Made by a program: the position numbers and the translations under genes. DNA of 64,000 nt, taken from Marsupella aquatica (lineage: Eukaryota; Marchantiophyta). Under the pieces are notes generated by a model. The model did not search any database. It was not told the origin of the DNA and was given only the letters and a program-made list of their open reading frames with translations. The stretch is from positions 6,820,001 to 6,884,000 of the forward strand of contig OZ316898.1 of NCBI GenBank assembly GCA_973895155.1, in the 5' to 3' direction. Below, in pieces: positions 12,002 through 22,926 of this stretch (its first letter is position 1; each line of letters starts with the position of its first letter).

Positions 12002-12763
12002 GCAGACCAACTTTTGTAAAAAACCCTATCCCAAAGTGGGGTTCAACAAAGTCCTTTGCACACAAAATATTTGACACTCAAAGGAATGGGAGGTCAGTCT
12101 CTTACAACCTCAATGGAAACTGGCAAGCAGGCAACATCTAAGAGTGGGACCCAAGGGGTTCAGTTAAAATGTTTCCCAGGAACCATTGACCTGAATCTCC
12201 TGATGAGTCTTCCGTTGTATTTTCATTGAAGGTTATGGGCCATAACCCCTTTGTTCCTGGCATAATTTAAATCTGTGATTCCTCTTGGACATAGCTTGGA
12301 CCCCTTGGTTATGTAAGCTTGTTTTATTGAACTATTTGGAACCATGAATAGTTGCACATTGGAATAGGATGAGATGACAAAGATTAAATGGAGGATTCTA
12401 AATGAAGTGAATTCTAAAGGTAGTCAAGACAATTTCATTGAAAACAACTATGAGTACATTCATGGTAAATACTGAGGTTAATTCTCCATGCAAAACATTT
12501 CCCTTAGTACCTCTATTTATATACAATAAATGTAACATTCCATATAGTTCATGCAAAACATTACTTTGTCCATAGAAGTTGAAAGGTTTTAGAGTCCCTT
12601 GTTACTCCTCTATCCATAATAGCCAAAGGGTTTCTTATGTTACCTTGCTAAATGGTAGAGAAGTTGAAACGTTTCTTGGGTTTCTTTTTTTAAAGGGAAA
12701 TCTGTGAAACCCCACATAAAGAGAAGAGTTAGCCAAATAGTTGGGAAGAGTCAGCCCAACAAC
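12002..12763. other. AT-rich intergenic sequence
   Basis: No coding motif. A short self-complementary phrase, GGTTATGGGCCATAACC, occurs near 12,230, with a related GGTTATGGGTTGTAACC near 13,285. Confidence 0.4.
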
Positions 12764-12830
12764 AGTTGGACCCAAGACCTATAAGTCTCTAGTCAAGTGA
12801 GCTACCACAAAGTCATGCCTCTCTGGGCAG
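12764..12830 (-). mobile_element. tRNA-like SINE head (minus strand)
   Basis: Read on the minus strand, GTGGTAGCTCACTTG resembles an A box and GGTCTTGGGTCCAAC a B box, about 40 bases apart. No cloverleaf acceptor stem closes, so this is a tRNA-derived SINE remnant and not a tRNA gene. Confidence 0.35.
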
Positions 12831-13062
12831 TTTCTTGGGTTTCTTATGTTAACTTGGTAAATGTTATAGTAGCTGAAGAGTTTATTTCTACTTGTAATTA
12901 TTTGAAAAATGTGTAAATTAAATAGAAAATTGAAACAAATTACCAGAAAACTTATCCAGAGATTATATTCTTTCACCACTAATTTACCCTTTTTGTTGTT
13001 TACTCGAAATGTTACTTTTCAGTTTGTCATTGTTTTTATAGTTACAGGATCTAACTGTTTTT

Positions 13063-13137
13063 CTTTGTCTTGCCTCAAACACGAATAGTCAAATTTGTTT
13101 TTATTTGTCTTGCCTCAAACATGAATAGTCAAATTTG
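13063..13137. repeat. Tandem duplication, 39-bp unit
   Basis: TTGTCTTGCCTCAAACA followed by GAATAGTCAAATTTG occurs twice in direct succession with one or two mismatches. Confidence 0.7.
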
Positions 13138-13963
13138 GTTCTTCTTGCATAATTAATAGTTCTTGTTTGTGACAAATCATGCTGATGTGGCTACACATGC
13201 ATCCAGGAATTTTGGAAGGAATTTCCCATGGGGTCCATAAATAATCATAAGGGGGGTTTGTGGAAACCCATGGGCTGTTTAAAGGTTATGGGTTGTAACC
13301 CCCTTAGGCTCACTGCCCTAAGGGATTCCACCCCATAACCCCCTCCAACCCATTGGTTACTCTATACATAACCCAACCCCTTTCTAATCTAAGGTATCAG
13401 CAAAGGTCTCCAGAGGAACCCCCTCAGGGAGTTCCAAGACTCATAATCCCCAGCCAACCTTGCCAAGTCTCAATATTTCAATTCTTCATGTGAACAAGAC
13501 TGTTTGGGGTTAGGGTTGTTAATCCATGGCCTATTTGGGGGCAATGGGTTACCTTCCACTTCCAGACTCAGATTGATATCATAAATATTTTTGCATTCCT
13601 AGATAATTCATCCACAGAGGGATAATTGTCATCATTATGTGTTGCCCTTTCCATGCAATCATGGAAATCATGCGGGCCTGACACTTTTCAATATGTTTAT
13701 ATTTGAGAAAGGCTGTACTATACATAAAGTGGCACTTATTAATAGACAAGGGACCAGCTTGAGTGGCTGGGATGTGTAAGTTATTTCACATAGGACCTGG
13801 AGGTTCACAGATATATAGCTACGGTAAGCCATTTGATGGTCATCCCACAACTCCTTTCAAGGTGACTTTACATTATGTGGGCTGGTGACTTTTTCACCAG
13901 AATAAACTAGAGGGCCACTTCTTGTTCTGAAGATTTACTCCATATCAACCAAAAAAATTGAAT

Positions 13964-14130
13964 GAAGGAGCCAAAGTTTGCAAATGTTTGGACCACCTAA
14001 TCATGGTGTGGTCTTCATTTCTAGACAGAAGAGCCTTACATTAGTGATTACTTGGGCCCATTGTTTTCCATGTAGGATTGCTAAACACCAAACCTGAATG
14101 GGCCCAAAAGCCAACTGCAGCTACTGGCTC
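13964..14130. repeat. Dispersed repeat copy
   Basis: Homologous to 11,074-11,260: AAGGAGCCAAAGTTTG, ATGTTTGGACCACCT, CTTGGGCCCATTG, CATGTAGGATTG and AATGGGCCCAAAAG in the same order. Confidence 0.65.
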
Positions 14131-15131
14131 AATCATAGAACAAATAAAAGAAGCAATGGGCTCTAAAGTCTAGGAAAGCCACACTCACCTGTAGATTGTT
14201 TCAGAAGTGACTGTTCCTTACTCCACTCGTCAATATCTTACTGGCCCCCACCAGGCAAGCTTTCAGAGTTGAGAGTTTCTCTAGTGTTTCAGAATTAAAT
14301 TGCTAGTCGTCAAATTTGATCTCCTTGAGGACTTACATTGTTCAAGTCTATATGATGTCAAGGGTCTATAACAAGCTATTCCCTCGGGCGGGTAAAATGT
14401 GTTATGCGCCACGGGCACTTGTGGTAGTAATTAAAATGTAGGAAGTATATACAAAATACAGAAATATATCAGGGGTGAGGAATACAGTGCATAAATATAA
14501 ACAAGGGGTAACAAACAGATTACAGAAGTATAAATTTTAAACCATAGGTTTCCTACCTGCAAACAGAAAAGCTTGTTGTCTTCTCTTATTGTCTTTTTTC
14601 GTTCTCTCTCTATATATATAACATGTTCATCCTGGAACATGTTTCATTTTTTGTACTGATATGTAATGGCTATTGGATAGTATTTGATAACATTGAGTGT
14701 GATAATATACAAGAGTACTAGTAAAGCACATGCCAAAGAAAACTATATTACACATAATTAATAAAATAAAAGTAAAAGTGCACAAATCTTGAAAAATTGT
14801 GCACATGAGGTGCAGAATTCTGGCTTGCCATAATGACACTCAAAAGTTGTGCACGTATGAGGTACAGAAGACCTCACTTGCCTTAGGTAATGACAATAAT
14901 TCCTTTTAAGTCTCCTCAAGTGCTTGGATGCTCTCCATTGAAATCTAATTGTAATAGGAATGAGAGCTCTAGGATAGCAACATAAATTCGTTGAGAGGCT
15001 TGCATGAATAATTTAGACTCTAAATAATACAAGTGATGCACTTTGTTATGGCACATTAAAATATAAATACAAAACATAAAATCTCAGTAAGACAAAATAT
15101 GGAAGAGTCAATTGGCCATATAGATGTGTCA
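14131..15131. other. AT-rich intergenic sequence
   Basis: Short minus-strand open frames around 14,430-14,840 are hydrophobic only because the DNA is AT-rich. A duplicated phrase (TTGTGCAC, ATGAGGT and ACAGAA, before and after 14,850) is the only structure seen. Confidence 0.4.
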
Positions 15132-15158
15132 CCCTTCCCTTCCCTTCCCTTCCCTTCC
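15132..15158. repeat. CCCTT microsatellite
   Basis: About five uninterrupted copies of CCCTT. Confidence 0.85.
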
Positions 15159-15277
15159 ACAAGCATAGTCTGAATGTCAAATAGTGTTGTTATCAGAGAA
15201 ATTATGGCCTATGATTTCACTCAACTGAGTAGACAATGAACCATTGATTTTGATCATGAATTATGTATTATAGTAGA

Positions 15278-15430
15278 TTAGCCCAATGCCCGTGTGTTGC
15301 ACAGATCATGTCAAAAAGAGGCAAAGATGTTGAGGTGAGCCAAAAATGTCCAGGTGAGACAAAGATGTCAAATAGAGGAAAAGATGTTAATGCAAGGCAA
15401 ATATGTCAAGGAAAGGCAAGAAATACAGGT
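15278..15430 (-). mobile_element. Helitron-like 3' end with minisatellite (minus strand)
   Basis: On the minus strand, about five diverged units of a GACATCTTTG/CCTC(A)CCT type sequence (15430 down to about 15305) lead to a hairpin, TGTG CAA CACA (15302-15292). Ten bases later comes CTAA (15281-15278), followed by T. A hairpin close to a CTRR terminus, inserted before T, is the diagnostic 3' end of Helitrons. No helicase or Rep coding sequence is nearby, so the element is non-autonomous, and its 5' end was not located. Confidence 0.5.
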
Positions 15431-16229
15431 GAGGAAAGAAAGCACCACATCACAAAGTCCAGGCACAACCCTGTGAAAGAAGGGAATATTTTTGGTTTCA
15501 TTTGTTCTCTTTTGTTTTATGTTTTATTTTTTAAAGAAACTAATGTTTTATATATTTTATTAATAATTTAAGCTTTTCAAAATCTCAAAGCTAATATCCA
15601 ATATATTAAATTTACATTTCAGCTATTAATTATTAATTGTTTTTTCATCTCGAGCAGGTTTGGGCAGGCTACTTAGGGCAGCACAGGCAGAGGCAAAATT
15701 GAGATTGAAGAGGGTATGGATGGATCTGATGGTGCCAGAAAAATATTTTTTTGATGAAGGGCTAGGATTAGTTTCCTTTTTCTGATTTTGTAAAAGGATG
15801 ATGAAATTTTTTGGCGAGCTACCCGTAGGGTATCATAATGGTAGATTTTGACTCTTTCTCTAGCCTTATATTTTCCTCTTCAATATTCAGATGTTATTTT
15901 TCTATAAGCTTTCATTTCTCCCCATCAATCACAACAATAAATTTTTCCCTTATCCTAGCTTTGGTGGTTCTTTGTCATTTATCTGGTTTTACTATTGTCC
16001 TGGCTTCTTTATCAGATGCTAGAGTTTGTCGCCCCCTCAAATGTAGAGGATGTTCAAGGATTCTGTTAATTCATGACGAAAGACAAGATCGAGACTCATA
16101 ATGAGCCTCCCGTACCCTTTTAGCCGCCCGCTGCCTGACTTTTTTTCAGTGTCACACTTTTTCTAAGTGTGACTAGAGCCTGAATGATCCCCACTTTTGG
16201 GTGGGGTGAATGACAAAAGTTTCTATTGC
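15431..16229. other. AT-rich intergenic sequence
   Basis: Likely internal sequence of the preceding non-autonomous element plus unrelated AT-rich DNA. The plus open frame at 15838-16101 is Phe/Ser-rich with no motif and is not called a gene. Confidence 0.35.
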
Positions 16230-16300
16230 TGCTAGCCAGATTCAAACTTGGGACCTATCACACCCCAAAGGAGCTGCTCTACCAACTAGCCTTGGGGCAG
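16230..16300 (-). mobile_element. tRNA-derived SINE remnant (minus strand)
   Basis: On the minus strand, GGCTAGTTGGTAGAGCAGC is almost a tRNA D-arm (A box) and GGTCCCAAGTTTGAATCTGG a T-arm (B box), separated by about 22 bases. The acceptor stem does not pair cleanly, so a SINE head or tRNA pseudogene is more likely than a working tRNA gene. Confidence 0.5.
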
Positions 16301-17159
16301 TTGGTGTCCACACTGATTCGCTCCAGGTATTTAACCAGATACTAACGTTAGAAATATTGGGGAGCGGGCAGTCACTTACGGGGTTGCCTTTCGTTCTTCA
16401 TATTCTATTATTGTGACATTGTTCAAGCAATTAATGTTGCTCACACTAGTTCTGGTGAAGCAAACTGTTGGCTACACTAGTGAATTAGTGTTCCTAAATA
16501 AACTTTAAATCTAAAGCTATAATACAATTCAAGGTTGCGGTCTTTTATACCGGCGGTACTCAATCAAATTTGCAGTGCCCCCCAAAATAAGAATCTAGCT
16601 AACAAAAAGGGATAAAGCAAGAAGATAATTTAATTTGGTGTGACTGAAATAGAAATACACAATTCCCAAGAAGAAGGGAATCAATAGGACAAAGAAAAAG
16701 GGGAGGGCCTCTAATAATGTAGGGGGATCAAGGAGACCTCACTCTAGATAGGTTACTACATTTTGGTCCCCTGTAGCCTGCCCTCATCTGCCCAAGATAC
16801 AAAAACCTTAATTTAAAAATATTTTAAATTAAAATTGTGTAAGAAAATTTTGAAAAACTTTTGAATGTAAATAAAATATAGAAAAATATTTATTCCTCTT
16901 AAAATTGTAAGCTTAAAGAAAAACACATTTTTTCCTGTCATTCAGTTGTACTTGGATTCTATGATGCGGTGACCAATATCTCACTTCTCCAATTTCTATG
17001 TGCAATGCATGGGTTATTGCACACGACCCCAACAACTGTATGGCCGGGATCACACATAACATGCCTCTACAACTACATCACAAAGCTTATATGAATATGA
17101 TTTGCCTTGACATATTTTTCTAATGTTTATATGTTTATCTCTCCTTAATATTGTTACTT

Positions 17160-17480
17160 TGCCTTGACATCATTTTCCCACATTGACATCTTTTTCTCAC
17201 CACAACATAGTTTTATGACCCTCAACATCTTTTCTCACCCTCAGCATCTTTTTCTCTGCTTGAGATCTTTTCTCACCCGACTTGACATCTTATTTTCACC
17301 GCGACAAGAATCTTTTTCTCATTGCACCATGTTTTTCTTACCTTGACATCTTTATCTGACCATGACCTCTTTTCCTCACCCTCAACATCTTTTCTCTCCT
17401 CGATAAACCCTAAATCTCACCACAACATCTTTTCCTCACCCTCAACATCTTTTCTCTTCTTGACATCTTTCCCTTATGTT
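17160..17480. repeat. Minisatellite of GACATCTTTTTCTCACC-type units
   Basis: About 13 imperfect units of 20-28 bp built on (G/A)ACATCTTTT(T/C)CTCACC. The same unit makes up the arrays at 15,305-15,430 (other strand) and 20,530-20,707. No CTRR terminus follows; the array ends at a GC-richer junction near 17,490. Confidence 0.75.
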
Positions 17481-18119
17481 TACTTCTCGGGGGTCTCACT
17501 ATATGGATGCCTCCCCATCACCTGCGACGTTTTTAGGTCTCGGACCCCCTAAAATGTAAGAATTTAAAAATATTTTTCTGACCCCTATAAAGTTGGAATA
17601 TTCTCAAAATATTCCAAAAATTTGGTTATAAGGACCCTAATGTTCTTATAAGTCCCAAAATTGGATTTAAAAGACCCTATTGTTGTGACAGGGCCCCAAA
17701 CCCGATAGTAACTTAGTGATGACTTATAATTACGTATATAAGTAGAAAGACAAGTAGGTGTAGTAAAAGTGTTTGGATTTTCAAATTTTTTATTTTTGTT
17801 AGTTCTAATAAATGGATGCGACAACCAGAGGCCGGAGTTGAGAGGGGTGCCGGGCGGTGATGGATGACAAGGGAACCATTGAGGGGGTACAAGGAGGCCA
17901 CAAGGCAGCCCAAGGACTTGGAGCCAAGGTGTGGGCATCTTGGAGGGGTGGGGGCTGGTCGGAGGCTCCACGTAAGGCGCAAAACGGGAAGAATGACCAA
18001 AATATAGAAAACATTGAAACTTAAAACAGACGTTGCTGCGCTAGTACTTTTACAAACATGGTCACGTTTGGATTCATTTTGAAGCCCTCAATGAGCCCCA
18101 TGTGAAACTGAGGTTCTCT
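17481..18119. other. Intergenic sequence
   Basis: Several overlapping minus-strand frames (18014-17585) are Pro-rich because of local GGG/CCC composition. No conserved motif is seen. Confidence 0.35.
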
Positions 18120-20350
18120 AGTTGATTTTAGGTCTACATCAAACAGTGACATCTGGAGGGACCTCAACGCCCGTAAAACGACAAACTAGGCAATCTTGGA
18201 GTAGTGATGGTGGGAGGGCCCTTAGAAGGAAGGGGTTCCCACACTTGTGTTCCCCTTCACCCTTTGTGTGGTCCTCACATGGTTTTTGCTCTCTTTCCCT
18301 TCCCCACTCCGTAGAGGGGCACTCCGTAGAAGAACACATCCGTAGAAGGGGCACTCTATATAAGAACACATCCGTAGAAGGGGCCCCCACACTTTCTTCC
18401 TCCCCTTTTTCTCTATCCTCACTTGTGAGGTTCCCACCCATTCCTAAACCCTAAACCCTTTCCCTCTTGTGCTTGCTTCCACCGTGCGTACGGACCCTGG
18501 TTGTACGAACATCAGATTTTCGACCATCTCAAAATCAGGAGTTTATGGGATTTTTGGAAAGAGCTCGCCGAGCTGAATCCAACGATGTGTCACACGGCCA
18601 AAACGGAGCTAAGATGAAGGAGATACACTCGATCGCGTTTTTTGAGAATACGAGGGTTTTGAGGCCGTACGGACGTTCGTATGGCAGGAGGTCTCGGCTT
18701 TGCAAGGGAAGGAGGAGGTAGCAGCACATACGGGGAAACCGTGATCCGTGTTTTGCAAAGCCGGGGCCCCCTGGTGTTGTACGGACGAAACAAAGGGAGA
18801 CAGTGTCCCGTGAAAACTTAAACGACCATATCTTGGCCGTTTGACCTCCGTTTTGTGCACCGTTTATGGGGCTGTGATCAGGAAGAGGAGGGCTCCTCAG
18901 ATATGTTTTCAGAAGTGAATTCTGAGAAATTTTTAGTTTTGACAATTATAAGGGCCCCCTCCTTTTACAACGGACCGGTGGTGGCGATCAGGAGGATTGA
19001 GGCGGGTAGGCAGGGTAGATAGATAGGATAGGAGGTGGTGGACTCAAGTGAGTCCTTGTTTAGCGGAGTGGTATCCACTCCAATGGAGAGCGATGATGAG
19101 ACCAACTCACGAGGCTCAAGCCAGGGCACTGTGAGTGAGGAGGAGGAGGATTGATGAGGAGACCAACTCACGGGGCTCAAGCCAGGGCACCATGAGTGAG
19201 GAGGAGGAGGATTGATGAAGAGACCAACTCATGGGGCTCAAGCCAGGGCACCGTGAGTGAGGAGGAGGAGGACTAGGATAGTCGTACGGACTTGGTCATA
19301 CGACCTCTGGATTTTGAAACTTTTTGGAAAGGTGCACTAACGGGCTTGTTGGAAAGAGCTCGCGGAGCTGATTCCAACAAGAGGCAGCGCTCCTCAAACG
19401 GAGCCAGGATGAATAAGTTAGGGCCCGACGAAGTTGGTAAGTAAGTGATACTGAAATAGCCATAACTCGGTCGTCCGACGTCCGTTTCGGGAGTGGTTTT
19501 GTGATTCATGATCAGGGGGAGTAGGGCTACCCAGAGGTGAGCTCAGAGGTGCAATCAGAGTGGCACCAAGTTTCGACAATTGTGGGGTCCCTTGCATTTT
19601 TCACGGTTCACGGAGCGATGTTGGGGCGCCGTCGAAGGCACCATCGGTCCCATTGTTAGATTAGGGTTTTAGGAGCATGTGTGTGCCGCATGCTTTAGGA
19701 TTAGGGATTTCTTCGTGAAGGGTTTTAGCGGTGCCGCTAGGGTAGCCGCCACCTTTGTGACCCCGTGAGGGGGGCTTTGGTGTGTTTGTTTCTAGTATTT
19801 AGGGGGAGAGCCCCGGAGTAGTGAGGGGGGAACTCAGCATAGTGATTTGATGCTTTTGAGTAGCTTTTGTGAGTAGCGCACCGATTAGGAGAAGTTCAAG
19901 CCAGAGTAGTGAGGTGGAGAACGTAGCACTTGTCCCCGGGAGGCAGGAGTTGGGCAAACGGCAAGAGACCGGGTTGTCCTTGCATGTGTTACGGGAAACA
20001 CCAAGAGATATGGATTTGGCTTGAGGTTCCAATATTTTGTGTGTCACTTGTTGTTGCTTGTGTTGTTTGTTTTCCTCCCCTAGTGCATGTGGTCGGTTTC
20101 GTTGTGGAAACATTTTCCCTTGTCACTAGTGTTCAAATCTTATTGTAAACGTTTGTATGCTTGCCCATGAGAGGGGGGTGGTGACAGCACTCACCCGGTG
20201 GGCATGAGTTGTAGATGGTAGGACCAGTCCCTTGGACTTGATCAAAAACGGAGAGACCAGTCGGTAGACTTGATCAAAAAGTACACTTTCGGGAGCGGAA
20301 TCAAACATACTCATCCTTAGGTGTGGAAATCCTCCAAATAGCATCCCTCC
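18120..20350 (+). mobile_element. Retroelement-like block with internal repeats, no coding capacity
   Basis: GC is higher than in the flanks. It contains a short tandem unit around 18,310-18,390 (CACTC-GTAGAAG-AACACATCCGTAGAAGGGG) with a TATA-like CTATATAAG near 18,355. Then come two interstitial CTAAACC units and two diverged copies of a roughly 320-470 bp unit (18,487-18,962 and 19,277-19,600). Both copies carry GGAAAGAGCTCGC(C/G)GAGCTGA, a 'catanctnggncgt' segment and a TTTCGACAAT/TTTGACAATT tail. Such blocks are typical of LTR or untranslated parts of plant retrotransposons. No gag, protease, reverse transcriptase or integrase motif, primer-binding site or paired LTR was seen. Confidence 0.35.
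19091..19272. repeat. Tandem repeat, unit about 63 bp, three copies
   Basis: Three near-identical units containing GAGACCAACTCA, GGCTCAAGCCAGGGCAC and GTGAGTGAGGAGGAGGAGGA. It lies between the two longer repeated units of the retroelement-like block. Confidence 0.85.
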
Positions 20351-20529
20351 ATGACCCTGTAATACGATACCAACGGTTTAAGCGAAGAAAAGTACGGTTT
20401 GCACGTATTAATCGTTGGATAGGTAAGTGACAATTGTTCTTCTCAGAAAATTCTTAAGTTTTCCCTTCGAACCAATAAAATGACCCTATACTTCGTCGCA
20501 CATGATATGCCATTTTTGTGGAAGTGAAA

Positions 20530-20731
20530 CCCCCGAGCTTTACTTCTTTTTCTCACCTTGCTATCTATTCTCTCCTGGCTTGACATCTTTTTCTCACCTT
20601 GACTTCTTTTCCTCACCTTAATTGACATTTTTTTCTCTCGTCTACAGCTTTTTTACCTCAACATCTTTTCTTCACCTCAATATCTTTTCTCACCTAAACA
20701 TCTTTCGTGCAACATGCAGGCATCTGGCTAG
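20530..20731 (+). mobile_element. Helitron-like 3' end with minisatellite (plus strand)
   Basis: About eight units of the GACATCTTTTTCTCACC type lead directly into CATCTTTCG and a small hairpin, TGCA ACA TGCA (20708-20718). Nine bases later is CTAG (20728-20731), followed by T. Hairpin plus CTRR before T is the Helitron 3' signature. The order array-hairpin-CTAG equals that at 34,990-35,530. No Rep/helicase gene is present. Confidence 0.5.
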
Positions 20732-21939
20732 TGCATTTCAAACAATTGTTTGCCGAGTGGAAAGAAGTTGTGCCCCAGATTCTGAAAAAGATTTTATGTG
20801 GAATCTAGGGCACACCTTGTTTCCACTCCTATTCCCCTATTATTGGTAGTAACACTAATTTCCACTCCCACAAATTACATGCCAACACCAATAGCCATAA
20901 GGGTGTGGTTGTACTCCAGCCAAGCAAGTTATTCCATTCTTCAAGGACCAAGGGAGACAGTCCTTTGTTGTCCTCTACTTCCACCCACTAACCAAATAAA
21001 CACAATTCAGCTCCAATTTATACAATGTCCTTCTCAAATGGAGAATTCTGACAGGCACAGTAGTTCCTTTGTTGGTGGGTAGAAGGAATGTACCTGAACC
21101 TGACATCCTCTTAGCAAGTGGTCACTGTGGGGACCAGGTTCAACTTGTACACTTGCTGTCCTCAAAATAACCTCCCAACAATTGGTTGATTCTCCCTACA
21201 GATTTCCCCTGAACAAAATGCCATGGCCTTGTTTCAAATTTCCGAGGTACATTTATTTTCCATCATTAGACCTCACTAGACTTCAGGAGGGCCATAAGAA
21301 TGTGGCTGGTGGGAGGATGGCTAATGAGATGAGGTGTAATTTGGCCAGGAGCTAGTGCGGCTGGTGCTTCACCAAGACTTGTTCACACTGCTCGAAGTTA
21401 TGGTATGGTTGAAACTTGTCATCGCAGCTCAACCCACAACCTCAATTGGCACTTAACCTAGGTAACTTGAGGTTGGTTAAGTTCTGGTTAGGTTACGGTG
21501 TGGATGAAAAGTCCTGGACCAGAAGGTGCAGACAAGAAAATGGCGGACTGAACAGAATGAACTGCAAGCTTGGTCTGAATCTTGGTAAGACAGAAATGGC
21601 CACGATCTTTAATTTTGAGATGCCCTATCTCGAATACAGTAAATTTTTGCGCGTGACTTCATCCGGGAGTGACCCGGGGCAGCGGGAACGACTGGTCGGG
21701 CACCGAATGTGAAGCCTGACCAGTCACACCTGGGAGTTGTGACCGAAACTGAGAACCGATTGCTATGAGGAGAGTACCCGATTTCAGTGTGTTCATTGAC
21801 TCACCTTGCAATTTTTGCACACTGCCACGACCTCTCTCAAATCTGAGAGCCCGTAAATATCACTGCCTGGCTATACCCAGTTTTGGTGCGCCCCAGTGCA
21901 TCGCACAATGCCAGTGAGGTGGGTTTTAAAAAATAAATT
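20732..21939. other. Intergenic sequence
   Basis: No supported gene. Plus frames at 20798-21082 and 21416-21712 lack motifs and splice context. Confidence 0.4.
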
Positions 21940-22010
21940 TGAACCGCACTAGTGAAGCAAGCAGGTCTCGGGTTCAAACCCCCCTCTCTCACAGGGTGTG
22001 CCCCATAGAA
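21940..22010 (+). mobile_element. tRNA-like SINE remnant (plus strand)
   Basis: TCTCGGGTTCAAACCCCCC matches a RNA polymerase III B box (GGTTCAAACCC). The A box upstream is weak (ACTAGTGAAGC), so the 5' part is probably truncated. Confidence 0.35.
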
Positions 22011-22894
22011 AATGCATGCTGAAGAAACACGGTTAGTGAAAGAGTGGATAGAGTTGGACAGATTTCTTACCCTTTGCTTTAAATCAACGCCATTCCATTC
22101 CATTCGTCTCGTTTGTCTCTCGCTCTCTCTCTGTTCCTTCCTCGCTATGGCAGCATTCTTGTGCGCGGACTCGTTATGACTTGGGAAACAAACCAACAGC
22201 ATGAGAGAGGAGAGATCAGAGCTGCGCGGCAATTTCCATCGCTTCGGTGGGCCTTTTGTGCCTCGAAAGCTTGAACTACGGTAGTCAACTTCATTCCATA
22301 TTCCATCGAGAAGCGCAAATCAGAGGAGCTGCTCTTGTTCCCTGTTGCTCTTTGCCAGTGTGTTGTAAAAAGCTTTTGGTGGGGCTTTCCTTCTCCGGTT
22401 CCACCGTCCTCAACATCGCGTTCGTTTGCTTGTGTGGGGCCGAGCCCCACCGTCAATAGTGCCTCCAGTGTATACAGTACGTTGTAGATCTCTGCGTGTC
22501 CTGTGCTGTGCCGTGGTTGCTGTGCTGTGCTGGCTGTGCTGGCGAAGGGAGAAGAGTCGAGAGTACTTTGGGAGACCACAGCTCTGTCCGTGTCTCTGCT
22601 CCTGCTGCCGATGGACGGATTGATTGCTTGGGTGGGGTGATGTTATTTTGCGGTACTGGTCCCCTCCTCTTCGTCCCCTTCCCCGACCGCCCCCTCTCGC
22701 GCTGTGTCACTCCCCATCCTTCCACTTCACGTCAATTAATGCCCCCTTCCCTTCCGCTGCTTCCAACGACCCACTCCGTTCGTGTTCATTGTCATTATCA
22801 TCGGCATCCTCATAGACATCGTTCCGTCGCTTCGTGAGTGTGGGGATCTGTCTAGTGTCTTGAAATTCAGACGATTTTGAAATCTCGAGTCGAC

Positions 22895-22926
22895 CCATCC
22901 AGAGAGATAGAGAGAGAGAGAGAGAG
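22895..22926 (+). repeat. GA microsatellite in the LIP5 5' leader
   Basis: An AG/GA run directly abuts the LIP5 start codon. GA-rich leaders are common in plant genes. The length of this tract may vary between individuals. Confidence 0.7.

Noticed and set aside
16230-16300. Functional tRNA gene
   Set aside because: The D and T arms are recognisable but the acceptor stem does not pair and the T-loop deviates; a SINE or tRNA pseudogene fits better.
17160-17480. CRISPR-like repeat array
   Set aside because: Units are imperfect, directly adjacent and without unique spacers, in a plant nuclear setting; this is a minisatellite.
18445-18462. Telomere-type CTAAACC repeats
   Set aside because: Only two units; common in plant leaders and retroelements, not a telomere.
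22247-22898. Several open frames on both strands upstream of LIP5
   Set aside because: They overlap each other in the CT-rich promoter and 5' leader of LIP5 and show no motifs.
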